Shown here in pieces: positions 24,923 to 33,073 of a stretch of DNA of 64,000 bases. The stretch is taken from NCBI GenBank assembly GCA_041741415.1, contig JBGSKC010000088.1, positions 4,628-68,627 of the forward strand, read 5' to 3'. Within the stretch, counting starts at the first letter, position 1, and each line of letters starts with the position of its first letter. Source of the DNA: JANQTF01 sp041741415. GTDB taxonomy: Bacteria > Bacteroidota > Bacteroidia > J057. The translations under genes were made by a program, and so were the position numbers. The notes below the pieces were generated by a model. That model did no database searches. It was not told the DNA's origin and worked only from the letters and a program-made list of their open reading frames with translations.

Positions 24923-26311
24923 ATGTACATCCAACAACTTTACACCGGATGCCTCGCCGAGGCCGCTTACTACATTGAGTCGGAAGGCCAGGCCGCCATC
25001 ATCGATCCGCTGCGCGAAACGGCTCCCTACCTTGAGCTGGCCGCTTCGCGCGGTGCAGAGATCCGCTATGTGCTGGAAACCCACTTCCATGCCGACTTCG
25101 TTTCCGGCCACCTCGACCTTGCCCGCAAAACCGGCGCTGAGATCGTGTATGGCCCCGGTGCCAGGGCTCAGTTTGATATTCATGTGGCCACCGACGGCGA
25201 AGAGCTGCCCCTCGGCAAACTACGCATCAAAGTACTGCACACCCCCGGCCACACCCAGGAGTCTTCCTGCTTCCTGCTGCTCGACGAAGCCGGAAATCCT
25301 CATTCCGTTTATACCGGCGACACCCTCTTCATCGGTGATGTGGGCCGTCCAGACCTCGCGGTCAAGAGCGACCTCTCCCGCGAAGACCTCGCCGGAATGC
25401 TGTATGATTCCCTCCACAACAAAGTCCTCACCCTGCCCAACGACGTGATCGTGTATCCTGGCCACGGAGCCGGCAGCCAGTGTGGTAAGCATCTTTCCGA
25501 CGAAACAGAATCCACCATCGGGGACCAGAAAAGGACGAACTACGCGCTGCAGCCCATGACCCGCGATGAATTTGTTCAGGTTGTGACTGACGGCCTGGTG
25601 GCACCTCCCCAGTATTTTCCGAAAAACGCCGTCATCAACAAAACCGGCTACGAGAGCATCGACGCGGTGATGGAGCGCAATCTGACCTTCCTGAGCCCCG
25701 TAGCATTTGAGGCGGCTATGGCCAATGCCCAGGTGCTGGACGGCCGCGACAAGGAGTCTTTCGCTGACAGCTACATTTCCGGCAGCCTGAGCATCGGGCT
25801 TGATGGCGACTTCGCCGTGTGGGTGGGCACCCTGATTGAAAACCTGCAGGAGCCGCTTTTGCTTATCGCTCCGGAGGGCCGGGAGGAGGAAATGGTGCTG
25901 CGACTGGCCAGGGTTGGCTATGAAAAGGTGATCGGGTTGCTCGAAGGCGGCCTGGCAGCCTGGCAAGCCTCGGGCCGCAACGTTCAGCAGGTGGAAGAAA
26001 TTCCCGCCGCAGCTTTTGTGAACATGCTGCCCCTGGAAAGCGCCCGGATTCTTGACGTGAGAAGGGCATCTGAAACCGAAGGCGGCCTGCTCCCCGGTGC
26101 GCTCAACATTCCGTTGGCAGACCTGCCCAAACGGCTTCACGAAGTTGATCCAACAGTGACCTGGTACATCAACTGCCACAGCGGCTATCGTGCCATCACG
26201 GCCATTTCGCTGATGAAGGCGGAAGGCTTCAGCAAACTCGTTCATGTGCAGGGCGGCTTCAAGGCCCTCAAAGAAGCCGGTGCCGGGATGGTAGTTCCCG
26301 TCAAAGCCTGA
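24923..26311 (+). CDS. persulfide dioxygenase (MBL-fold) fused to two rhodanese domains
   Basis: 462 residues from the ATG at 24923; a TTG seven codons upstream is less likely. N-terminal metallo-beta-lactamase domain with ETHFHADFVSGHLDLARKTG at residues 52-71 (metal His and Asp), HTPGHTQESSCFLLLDEAG, YTGDTLFIGDVGRPDLA and VYPGHGAGSQCGKHLS. Two rhodanese domains follow: the first (about 270-360) lacks the catalytic Cys, the second (about 370-455) has it in WYINCHSGYRA near 418. ETHE1/Blh-type enzymes oxidise glutathione or protein persulfide to sulfite; the active rhodanese can pass sulfur to make thiosulfate. With SQR and the YeeE/YedE halves this forms a complete sulfide-detoxification set. 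Confidence 0.93.
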   Translation: MYIQQLYTGCLAEAAYYIESEGQAAIIDPLRETAPYLELAASRGAEIRYVLETHFHADFVSGHLDLARKTGAEIVYGPGARAQFDIHVATDGEELPLGKLRIKVLHTPGHTQESSCFLLLDEAGNPHSVYTGDTLFIGDVGRPDLAVKSDLSREDLAGMLYDSLHNKVLTLPNDVIVYPGHGAGSQCGKHLSDETESTIGDQKRTNYALQPMTRDEFVQVVTDGLVAPPQYFPKNAVINKTGYESIDAVMERNLTFLSPVAFEAAMANAQVLDGRDKESFADSYISGSLSIGLDGDFAVWVGTLIENLQEPLLLIAPEGREEEMVLRLARVGYEKVIGLLEGGLAAWQASGRNVQQVEEIPAAAFVNMLPLESARILDVRRASETEGGLLPGALNIPLADLPKRLHEVDPTVTWYINCHSGYRAITAISLMKAEGFSKLVHVQGGFKALKEAGAGMVVPVKA

Positions 26312-26425
26312 GTTTCATAGGTTATCGATAGATGAGGAAAGGGAGCGGGAGGCTTGAGGTCTTCCGTTTCCTTTTTCTTATTTTCGGCGGCACCAGCAAC
26401 CGATTGTCTGTTAACCAAACACCTC

Positions 26426-26773
26426 ATGACCTTACCAGAATTCCCTTCTACTGCCTTGCTGCCCGATCTCCAGGCCTACCAGCAGGCAGTAAATAAAGCC
26501 CGTGGCTGGAATGATGCCAGCATCGAATCGTTGTGGTTGTTGTTTACCGAAGAAGTGGGCGAACTGGCCAAGGCGATCCGCCACAGGCAGAAGCTGGGAC
26601 TGGAGGTAACATCGGAGGCTGTGGCCCCTGCGGGCAAAGCAGGCAGCGACCTTGCCGGCGAGTTTGCCGATGTGTTCAGCTACCTGATAGACCTTGCCAG
26701 CCGCTGCGGCGTGGATCTGGAAACCGCCTACCGGGACAAGGAGGCGATCAATGCGAAGCGGGTGTGGGAATGA
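26426..26773 (+). CDS. MazG-like nucleotide pyrophosphohydrolase
   Basis: 115 residues from the ATG at 26426 (MTLPEFPSTALL). The all-alpha MazG core shows the Mg-binding ExxE motif TEEVGELAKAIRHRQ near residue 44 and the second EFADVFSYLIDLA near residue 81 with the trailing KEAINAKR. These enzymes hydrolyse (d)NTPs or modified nucleotides to monophosphates, house-cleaning or stringent-response related. It lies 114 bp after the persulfide dioxygenase gene, with no clear functional link to it. Confidence 0.85.
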   Translation: MTLPEFPSTALLPDLQAYQQAVNKARGWNDASIESLWLLFTEEVGELAKAIRHRQKLGLEVTSEAVAPAGKAGSDLAGEFADVFSYLIDLASRCGVDLETAYRDKEAINAKRVWE

Positions 26774-27135
26774 GGCCGGTGCGGTGTGAAAAGTTTGGAT
26801 CCGGGAGCCGAGAACCGAGAGCCGGGACTGGAGGGCTGCGCCTGGATCTCAGAACCCACCCCTGGCCCCTCCGAAGGAGGGGAAAGTGATTGGTGGCGTC
26901 GCCCGGAAGGTTTGCCCCGGCAGTGCTTGTAAGTCCCTCTTGAGAGGGGTTAGAGAAGCGAGAAGCCAGACCGCTTCGCTGCAGCCATGCTACAGAGCTT
27001 CGACCCCTCCTGGGTCGGCTTTCATATGTTGCCGCAGGCTGGCTTCCTTGTCATGGTGAGCAGGCTGCTTCAGCCGTCGTCGAACCATGACAAAGCCGAA
27101 CCATGACCACAACGAATTCCGGCCCCAACCCGGCT
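26774..27135. repeat. repeat-packed intergenic region
   Basis: 362 bases without a gene between convergent MazG and MaoC genes. Holds GGGAGCCGAGAACCGAGAGC (26800-26835), the CCCCTGGCCCCTCC module (26852-26906), GAGAAGCGAGAAGCCAGACC, a TGCTACAGAGCTTCGACCCC block (26987-27030, matching 8177-8215) and the GTCATGGT palindrome (27050-27091), whose last 16 bases are partly duplicated at 27092-27107. Confidence 0.75.
27050..27091. repeat. GTCATGGT...ACCATGAC palindromic repeat, copy 2
   Basis: Copy of 8238-8279, starting GTCATGGTGAGCAGGCTGC and ending CGAACCATGAC. Both copies lie downstream of convergent genes. Confidence 0.7.
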
Positions 27136-27540
27136 CTACAATTTCTCCTTGTTCATCACATAGGCCTCGCCGCTGAGGACCGGCTTGCCGTCGGAGAGCT
27201 GCACGATGACTGTTTCGATGCGGGCGCGATGGCGGCGTTCCTCCACTTCCAGCACGGTGAGGCGGGCTTCGTAGGCTTCGCCGGGGTACATGGGGCGCTT
27301 GAACTGCAGGGTTTGGTTCAGGTAAACGGTTCCTTCGCCGGGAAACGTCATGCCGATGAGCCGGGAAAACACGCTGGCACCGAGCATGCCGTGCAGGATT
27401 GGCTTGCCGTAGGTCGTTGTGGCTGCCACCACAGGATCGAGGTGAATGGGGTTGTGGTCGCCGGAAACGCGGGCAAAAGCCTCCACATCCGCCTGGCTGA
27501 AGCTGAAGGTTTCATGATATTGATCGCCTGCCTGGATCAT
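27136..27540 (-). CDS. MaoC-like (hotdog fold) dehydratase
   Basis: 134 residues from the ATG at 27540 (MIQAGDQYHETFSF); the open frame upstream lies in repeats. The hydratase-2 motif is clear: DVEAFARVSGDHNPIHLDPV near residue 18 with the catalytic Asp and His, then GKPILHGMLGASVFSRLIG and the strand VYLNQTLQFKRPMYPGE. MaoC-like proteins act as enoyl-CoA or enoyl-ACP hydratases, or as polyhydroxyalkanoate/side-chain enzymes. A single gene, substrate unassigned. Confidence 0.88.
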   Translation of the reverse strand: MIQAGDQYHETFSFSQADVEAFARVSGDHNPIHLDPVVAATTTYGKPILHGMLGASVFSRLIGMTFPGEGTVYLNQTLQFKRPMYPGEAYEARLTVLEVEERRHRARIETVIVQLSDGKPVLSGEAYVMNKEKL

Positions 27541-27936
27541 GCGCGATGAAATGAAAACAGTGAAAAGGAAGGATCCGATATAGCGGGAAAGGTAAAACTC
27601 TTTCCTGAAACCACAGGTTGTTTTCTCCTGAAGGAAAAGCTGCGCCATTTTCCTGGCCAAAAATCTGGCTTCTTTTCTGTGAAAATCTGTGTGTAATCTG
27701 CGAAAATCTGTGGTGAATGCTGATTTTACCACAGATTGAACACAGATACAGGCCTTGGAAATTCCGAGGTGCTGTTCCGCGAAAATTTGCAATTCAAATC
27801 TGTGAAAATCTGTGTGTAATCTGTGAAAATCTGTGGTGAATCTATGTGCAAATCTGTGGTAAACCGCTCATCAACCAAGGCGCGCCATCCAAACGCCTCC
27901 CTTGCAGGTCTCCTCAAAAAACACGTATTTGGCAGC
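27541..27936. other. repeat-bearing divergent intergenic region
   Basis: 396 bases between the divergent MaoC-like and nuclease genes. The dominant content is the CACAGATTTTCACAGATT repeat tract at 27670-27865; promoters for both genes should flank it. No coding sequence is credible, although the repeats create open frames. Confidence 0.6.
27670..27865. repeat. 38-bp direct repeats of the AAAATCTGTGTGTAATCTG type
   Basis: Two copies of a 38-bp unit starting GAAAATCTGTGTGTAATCTG at 27681-27718 and 27804-27841 differ at one base. Inverted and partial copies (ACCACAGATTGAACACAGAT near 27729, CAAATCTGTGGTAAAC near 27849) extend the tract. Similar degenerate strings are known in genomes of several environmental phyla; their function is not known. 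Confidence 0.8.
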
Positions 27937-28782
27937 ATGAACAACATGATTGCACAGCTGCGCCAGCTCGCCCTGCTCTGCCTCTGGCTGCTCCCCGCCC
28001 TGCTGCAGGCCCAGGTCATCAGGATCGCAAGCTGGAACATCCAGAACCTCGGCGGCTCTAAAACCCCTGCCGAAATCGCCCAAATGGTGCAGATCCTCCG
28101 CACCTACGACCTCGTCCTGATCCAGGAAGTCGTGGCCAAAGACCCCGCAGGTGCCCAGGCCGTGGCCTCACTCGCCGATGGCCTGAACCGCACCGGCAGC
28201 CGCTGGGACTACCGCGTATCAGACCCCACCCAAAGCCCCTCCTCCCAGATCAGCGAGCGCTACGCCATGCTCTGGAAACCCTCCCGCCTCCAGCTTCTGG
28301 GCCGCGCCAGTCTCGATGTCAGCCTCGCAGCCCATTGCTACCGGGAGCCCATGCTCGCCCGCTTTCGCCTCGCCACCGACACCAGCAGCTTCTGGGTCGT
28401 CAACTTTCACGCACGCACCCACGACCAGCAGCCCGAGGAGGAAATCAGCTGGATCGTTCAACTGCCCCGCCGCCTGGCACCCCTGCCCGTCATCATCGCC
28501 GGAGATTTCAACCTCAACGAACAACACAACGTCTGGGACCCCATCTACCACCTGGGCTACCTGCCCGCCCTTCGCCAAACTCCCACCACCCTCAAGCGCG
28601 CCTGCAATGAGGCCGGGCAGTATTTCAACCACCCCATCGACAACCTCTATGTGCCAACGCGGCCCTTTCGGATGCGGCAGGCTGGCCGGGTGGACATCGT
28701 TGGCTCCTGCGAGCAATTAGAACAGGCCAGGGCCCTCTCCGATCATGTGCCCGTGTGGGTGGAGTTGGAGTTGGTTAAATAG
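27937..28782 (+). CDS. secreted endonuclease/exonuclease/phosphatase (DNase I-like) protein
   Basis: 281 residues from the ATG at 27937, giving a signal peptide (ALLCLWLLPALLQAQ). DNase I-like motifs: IRIASWNIQNLGG near residue 29 (metal Asn), LVLIQEVVAKD (metal Glu), VVNFHARTHDQQPEEE, PLPVIIAGDFNLNEQHNVW near 184 (Asp and Asn) and the final LSDHVPVWVELEL with catalytic Asp-His. It probably cleaves extracellular nucleic acid, or is a phosphodiesterase for phosphate or nucleoside recovery. Synonymous codons are strongly C-ending compared with its neighbours. Confidence 0.85.
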   Translation: MNNMIAQLRQLALLCLWLLPALLQAQVIRIASWNIQNLGGSKTPAEIAQMVQILRTYDLVLIQEVVAKDPAGAQAVASLADGLNRTGSRWDYRVSDPTQSPSSQISERYAMLWKPSRLQLLGRASLDVSLAAHCYREPMLARFRLATDTSSFWVVNFHARTHDQQPEEEISWIVQLPRRLAPLPVIIAGDFNLNEQHNVWDPIYHLGYLPALRQTPTTLKRACNEAGQYFNHPIDNLYVPTRPFRMRQAGRVDIVGSCEQLEQARALSDHVPVWVELELVK

Positions 28783-28846
28783 CGTCTTTGGAGAATCCCG
28801 CTTCTCTGGCTTCATTTGTGTTTCAGCTTTTGTATTTCCTTACGGA

Positions 28847-29242
28847 TCTTTTCATGCCGGGGAACCAACTGTTTCTTGGGATTGGCTGATAACTTTTGCA
28901 GATTTGATGAAGCAACCATTACCAACAGTAACAGATGGCGTTTCGATGATGCCTTTACTGGTTGGAGAACAAACAAATCTAAGCCGGGCGTTTCTCTACT
29001 GGGAATTTCACGAAAACGGTGGTGCAAGAGCCATCCGAAAGGACAACTGGAAGCTGGTTCAAACCGGCATGAGCCAGTCAATACCCAACCCGCCTGAGCT
29101 GTTTGACCTTCAGGCTGATCCCGGTGAATCCTCCAACCTGGCCAGCCAGCACCCCGACCTCGTGCAGGAGCTTCTTACCCTCCTTGATCAAGCCCGTTTC
29201 CCTCACCCCAACCATGACTGGAATCCTGTTCTATTGCCTTAA
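28847..29242 (+). pseudogene. C-terminal remnant of an arylsulfatase-type sulfatase
   Basis: About 130 residues that match only the C-terminal sub-domain of secreted sulfatases: SWDWLITFADLMKQPLPTVT, DGVSMMPLLVGEQTNLSRAF, LYWEFHENGGARAIRKDNWK and ELFDLQADPGESSNLASQHP. The N-terminal catalytic domain with the CxPSR maturation motif is absent; upstream the frame runs into the tail of the nuclease gene in another phase. It is therefore a truncated gene left by deletion. The remnant keeps its own stop, 10 bp before the next gene. Marine polysaccharide sulfatases are plausible in this organism, which also has a GH81 enzyme. Confidence 0.8.
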
Positions 29243-29252
29243 TCATTTGATA

Positions 29253-31301
29253 ATGAACGTCCTTAACCGGATTCATGTACCCTTCACCCTCTTTTTGCTG
29301 TTGTTTCTGTCGCTATTTTCTGCCCATGCACAGATAGATCCGTTTGCATATCCAGAGGCAGGAATGCCGCAGTATACAGGTTTCTCTTTCCAGTCGACCT
29401 ACGTGACCATGCCCGACGGCACCCGGATTGCGGCAGACATTTATCTGCCTACCGGGGGACCGCCAGCTTCCTCATTTCCCGTCATTTTTCAGTTCACGGC
29501 CTATAACAGATCTGTGCTCATTCCCAGGTTCGGACCGGCAAAACAAGTGGCGGCACGGGTGCTGGGCTTCGGGAAGGGACCGGTGTTTGACATGACGGAG
29601 ATCGAGAAAAACGCTGGCTTTTTGCTCACCTATGGCTATGCCCTGGTAGTGGCCGACCTTCGGGGAACGGGCGCTTCTTTCGGGTCTCAGCTGCCGCTGA
29701 TGCCGAAAATGGGAGAAGACGGCAAGCACATGGTGGATTGGATCGCAGACCAGCCTTGGTGCGATGGCAAGGTGGGCATGATGGGAGCCAGTTATCTGGG
29801 CTGGATCCAGTACATGACGGCGGCAAACCAGCCGGAGGCACTTCGTTGTATTTTTCCGGAGGTAATCGGCTTCGAAATGTACACTGCCGGATTTCGCCCC
29901 GGCGGGATCCTGGCAAAACGCTGGATTACCAGCTTCGATAAAGCGTTGCGCCATCTCAACCGCGGTTGGTATAACCTTTCCATCGGAGCTGTGCCCGCTC
30001 TGCCTGTCCTCGACGAAGATGGCGACGGCGACATCACCGACGAATGGCCCGTGATGGACTCCCTGAGCCAGGCAAACAGGGTTATGCCGCGTTTTCGGGA
30101 CGGCAACCCACGACCTGAAAATGCCTATTTCGCTGCAATGCTCGAGCATTTGGACAATGTGCCCGTCCGCGAACTGGCCAAAGACAGCTTCCGGTATTAC
30201 AATGCGCCCGGCCCGGGCGGATATGATTCTATCGGCTTTCATGCTGTGAGCCCTGCGAGCTATTTGCCTGCTATTCAAGCCAGTAGAATTCCTGTTTACT
30301 CAGCAGGAGGTTGGTTTGATGGATTTTGCAAAGGTTCTCTCCAATACTTTGCTTCCCTTGGCAGCGATTACCCCGCCCGGCTCTGGATGACTCCCCGGTT
30401 CCACTACCCGGAGGTAATCAGGCCTTATGCAAAAGAATTTAACTACGAAGGCGATTACATCAGGCAACTAGGCTGGGAGCAGCTTCGCTTTTTCAACAAA
30501 TACCTCAAAGGCCTGGACCACGGCTGGGACCAGCGGCCTCCGGTTTTGCTGTTTGTGATGAACGAAGGATGGCGTTTTGAGCAGTCGTGGCCCCTGGAGA
30601 GGGAAGTTCAGACCTCCTTTTTCTTTCGGCCCGATGGGTCGATGGCAACAGAACCATCCTCCTCCGGCAGTGATGAATACACGGTTAATTTTGACCATGC
30701 CTCCAATTATGGCCGCCATGGCCGCAACCGCTGGCTCATGACTTCCACCGGGCCCGGCACCGTGATGGAGCGAACCCAGCTAGATGAGCTTTGCCTGTTT
30801 TACCAAACCGAACCGCTTGAAACCAGCCTCGAACTCACCGGGCACCCGGTTGTGCATGTGTGGCTGAGCGCCAACCAGCCCAATGGTGATCTCTTCGTTT
30901 ACCTCGAAGACGTGGCTCCTGACGGCACGGCGACCTACATCAGTGAGGGCCAGCTGAGGGCGGGATTTCGGCGGATGCGCGAAGACGACGACATAGCCAA
31001 CGGTGCTTACGACGTGCTGCCGGAGCTTCCCTGGCACGGCTACCGCGACGAAGACTGGCTCGAAGAAGCCCTGGGCAGCACCCCTGTGGAGCTCACGATG
31101 GACCTTATGCCCGTTTCCTGGGTGATTCGCAAGGAACACCGGATCCGGGTGTCGCTGGCGGGGGCAGACAAAGGAAATTTTGAGCTCAATCCGGTGATTT
31201 GCCCCGGAGGCACTGTGGATTCCTGTGCCAACACCGTTTACCAGGTTCACCGCGGCGATGTGTTTCCCTCGCGGATCGATCTGCCAGTGATTCCGCGATA
31301 A
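29253..31301 (+). CDS. secreted CocE/NonD-family hydrolase (X-Pro dipeptidyl-peptidase S15-like)
   Basis: 682 residues from the ATG at 29253, with signal peptide FTLFLLLFLSLFSAHAQ. Alpha/beta-hydrolase core: TMPDGTRIAADIYLPTGGP near residue 53, ALVVADLRGTGASFGSQ near 130 and the nucleophile elbow GMMGASYLGWIQY with Ser about 180. The C-terminal beta-sandwich of this family starts near residue 480 and includes VHVWLSANQPNGDLFVYLED and IRVSLAGADKGNFELNP. Family members cleave acyl-amides, esters or X-Pro peptides; glutaryl-7-ACA acylase and cocaine esterase are characterised members. The substrate is not predictable. It follows the sulfatase remnant by 10 bp. Confidence 0.88.
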   Translation: MNVLNRIHVPFTLFLLLFLSLFSAHAQIDPFAYPEAGMPQYTGFSFQSTYVTMPDGTRIAADIYLPTGGPPASSFPVIFQFTAYNRSVLIPRFGPAKQVAARVLGFGKGPVFDMTEIEKNAGFLLTYGYALVVADLRGTGASFGSQLPLMPKMGEDGKHMVDWIADQPWCDGKVGMMGASYLGWIQYMTAANQPEALRCIFPEVIGFEMYTAGFRPGGILAKRWITSFDKALRHLNRGWYNLSIGAVPALPVLDEDGDGDITDEWPVMDSLSQANRVMPRFRDGNPRPENAYFAAMLEHLDNVPVRELAKDSFRYYNAPGPGGYDSIGFHAVSPASYLPAIQASRIPVYSAGGWFDGFCKGSLQYFASLGSDYPARLWMTPRFHYPEVIRPYAKEFNYEGDYIRQLGWEQLRFFNKYLKGLDHGWDQRPPVLLFVMNEGWRFEQSWPLEREVQTSFFFRPDGSMATEPSSSGSDEYTVNFDHASNYGRHGRNRWLMTSTGPGTVMERTQLDELCLFYQTEPLETSLELTGHPVVHVWLSANQPNGDLFVYLEDVAPDGTATYISEGQLRAGFRRMREDDDIANGAYDVLPELPWHGYRDEDWLEEALGSTPVELTMDLMPVSWVIRKEHRIRVSLAGADKGNFELNPVICPGGTVDSCANTVYQVHRGDVFPSRIDLPVIPR

Positions 31302-31340
31302 GTAATGGGTGAGTTGCCTAAATGAATGAGACAAGGGGCG

Positions 31341-32525
31341 TTACCCCACCCACAGAACGAAACCTTTCAGGTACTCCCCTTCGGGATGGAACAGGCTCAC
31401 GGGGTGGTCTTGCGGCTGGTGAAGCTGATGCAGCACTTTCACTTCCCGGCCGCTCATGGCGGCGGCTGAGAAAACCGTAGTCCGGAAATCTTGCACAGAA
31501 ACCACCTGTGAGCAGGAAAAGGTGAACAGCAGACCGCCTGGCCGGATTCGCTGCATGGCCTTGTGGTTGATGGTGCGGTAGCCCCTCAGCGCCTGATCGA
31601 GTACCTTTTGGTGTTTGGCGAATGCGGGAGGATCCAGCACGATCAGGTCGTAGCGGTCGTCCATGTCCTGCAAAAACTTGAACACATCGGCCACGATGCC
31701 TTCGTGGCGGGCTTCGCCGTTGTTGAGGGCGGCATTGGTATTGGCGAGGGCCACAGCCGACTGGGAGCTGTCCACACTGTGAACGAGCTCTGCCCCGGCC
31801 CGCAGGCCATACACCGAGAATCCGCCCGAATAGCTGAAAGTATTGAGCACCCGCTTGCCCCGGGCATATTCGCCGAGCAGACGCCTGTTTTCCCGCTGGT
31901 CGAGGAAGAATCCCGTTTTTTGTCCTTCCACCACATTTACCTGAAAGCGGTGGCCATATTCGAGTCCGGTCACTTCGGGGCATTCGCCATGGAGGAAGCC
32001 GTCCTGCGGATCCACCGGCGCTTTGAAGGGAACGGTATGGGCGCTTTTGTCATAGACTGCGATCAGGTCTTTTCCGAGAAGATCCACGAGCAGGCTGGCG
32101 ATCAGTTCCCGGATCCTGAAAAAGCCGACAGAGTGGCATTGCACAACGGCCACCCCGGCATAGTAGTCGATGATGAGGCCGGGGAAGCCGTCGCCTTCCC
32201 CATGAACGAGCCTGAGCATGTTGGTGTGGTCGCTGCCGAGGAGGCCGAGGGCGCGGCGCATAGCAATGGCCCGATCCAGGCGCTCACGCCAGAAGCTGTT
32301 GTCGAGGGCCCGGCGTTCAAAGCTGCACAGCCGGACGGAGATGCTGCCGACCTGGTAATGGCCGGTGGCGACATAGTTGCCTGCCGCGTCGAGGATTTCT
32401 ACCGGGCTGCCCTCTTCGAGCTGGGTGGGCAATTGCTGAAGCGCCCCGGAGAACACCCAGGGATGTTTGCGTTGCAGGGATTTTTCCTTGCCGGGGCGAA
32501 GGCGGAGCGTGGGGTAGAAGTTCAT
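31341..32525 (-). CDS. class I SAM-dependent rRNA large-subunit methyltransferase (RlmI-like, PUA domain)
   Basis: 394 residues from the ATG at 32525; the 168-codon upstream extension is a shadow of the Nudix gene. N-terminal PUA domain (LRPGKEKSLQRKHPWVFSGA), then an EEHEE linker domain and Rossmann fold with NVVEGQKTGFFLDQRENRRL, VLNTFSYSGGFSVYGLRAGA, VDSSQSAVALA and the catalytic DLIVLDPPAFAKH with LLFTFSCSQVVS. This is the RlmI/COG1092 layout: m5C methylation of 23S rRNA (C1962 in E. coli). Divergent from the Nudix gene with 68 bp between starts. Confidence 0.93.
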   Translation of the reverse strand: MNFYPTLRLRPGKEKSLQRKHPWVFSGALQQLPTQLEEGSPVEILDAAGNYVATGHYQVGSISVRLCSFERRALDNSFWRERLDRAIAMRRALGLLGSDHTNMLRLVHGEGDGFPGLIIDYYAGVAVVQCHSVGFFRIRELIASLLVDLLGKDLIAVYDKSAHTVPFKAPVDPQDGFLHGECPEVTGLEYGHRFQVNVVEGQKTGFFLDQRENRRLLGEYARGKRVLNTFSYSGGFSVYGLRAGAELVHSVDSSQSAVALANTNAALNNGEARHEGIVADVFKFLQDMDDRYDLIVLDPPAFAKHQKVLDQALRGYRTINHKAMQRIRPGGLLFTFSCSQVVSVQDFRTTVFSAAAMSGREVKVLHQLHQPQDHPVSLFHPEGEYLKGFVLWVG

Positions 32526-32581
32526 TCGCCAAAAGTAGCCAAAATTTTCTCTCAGGAGCCTGTTCTCCCGAAGGAAGCGGT

Positions 32582-32589
32582 TACCTTTG
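32582..32589 (+). promoter_or_regulatory. TACCTTTG -7-type element of the Nudix gene
   Basis: Matches TAnnTTTG and ends four bases before the ATG at 32594, so the transcript would be near leaderless. The -33 partner is not clear. Confidence 0.3.
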
Positions 32590-32593
32590 TGGC

Positions 32594-33019
32594 ATGATGG
32601 AGGTTGTTTGTGCCATTGTTGAACGGGGAAATTACGTGCTGGCGGCCTGCCGCGGGCCGGAGATGCGGCACCCCTGGAAGTGGGAATTCCCCGGCGGGAA
32701 AGTGCAGGAAGGCGAAAGCCGGGAGGCCGCGCTTCATCGCGAGCTGCAGGAAGAGCTGGGCCTGAAGGTGGAGATTTTGGAGGGGTTTGACCCGGTTCAT
32801 TTCCAGTACCCGGATCTGGACATCCGGCTCTGGCCTTTCCGCTGCCACTGGACAGGAGGAGAGCCTCTGCCAACTGAGCACGCAGAAACCGTGTGGATCC
32901 AGCCGGAAGACCTGCTTTCCCTCGATTTTGCCGAAGCCGACCTGCTTGTGATTGAGGCCTACCAGTTACACTTGTCAGGCTCAGGTTCCGGGGCCGCACC
33001 TTCCAGTCCCTGGAGCTGA
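32594..33019 (+). CDS. Nudix hydrolase, MutT/8-oxo-dGTP diphosphatase-like
   Basis: 141 residues. Nudix box GKVQEGESREAALHRELQEE followed by LGL fits G x5 E x7 REU x EE x GU at residues 35-57; EFPGGK precedes it as in MutT. Short N-terminal strand MMEVVCAIVERGNYVLAACR contains the dGTP-facing Arg. MutT-like enzymes remove oxidised dGTP before incorporation. The C-terminus (after QLHLSGSGSGAAPSS) is low in structure. Divergent from the methyltransferase gene. Confidence 0.9.
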   Translation: MMEVVCAIVERGNYVLAACRGPEMRHPWKWEFPGGKVQEGESREAALHRELQEELGLKVEILEGFDPVHFQYPDLDIRLWPFRCHWTGGEPLPTEHAETVWIQPEDLLSLDFAEADLLVIEAYQLHLSGSGSGAAPSSPWS

Positions 33020-33073
33020 GGCCCGGCATGTTTTCAACGCCATCCTCCCATCGTCATTTTGCTGCGCCAACAA

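Noticed and set aside
32526..33029. 168-codon N-terminal extension of the rRNA methyltransferase
   Set aside because: It is antisense to the Nudix gene and lacks any similarity to the PUA domain, which begins at 32525.
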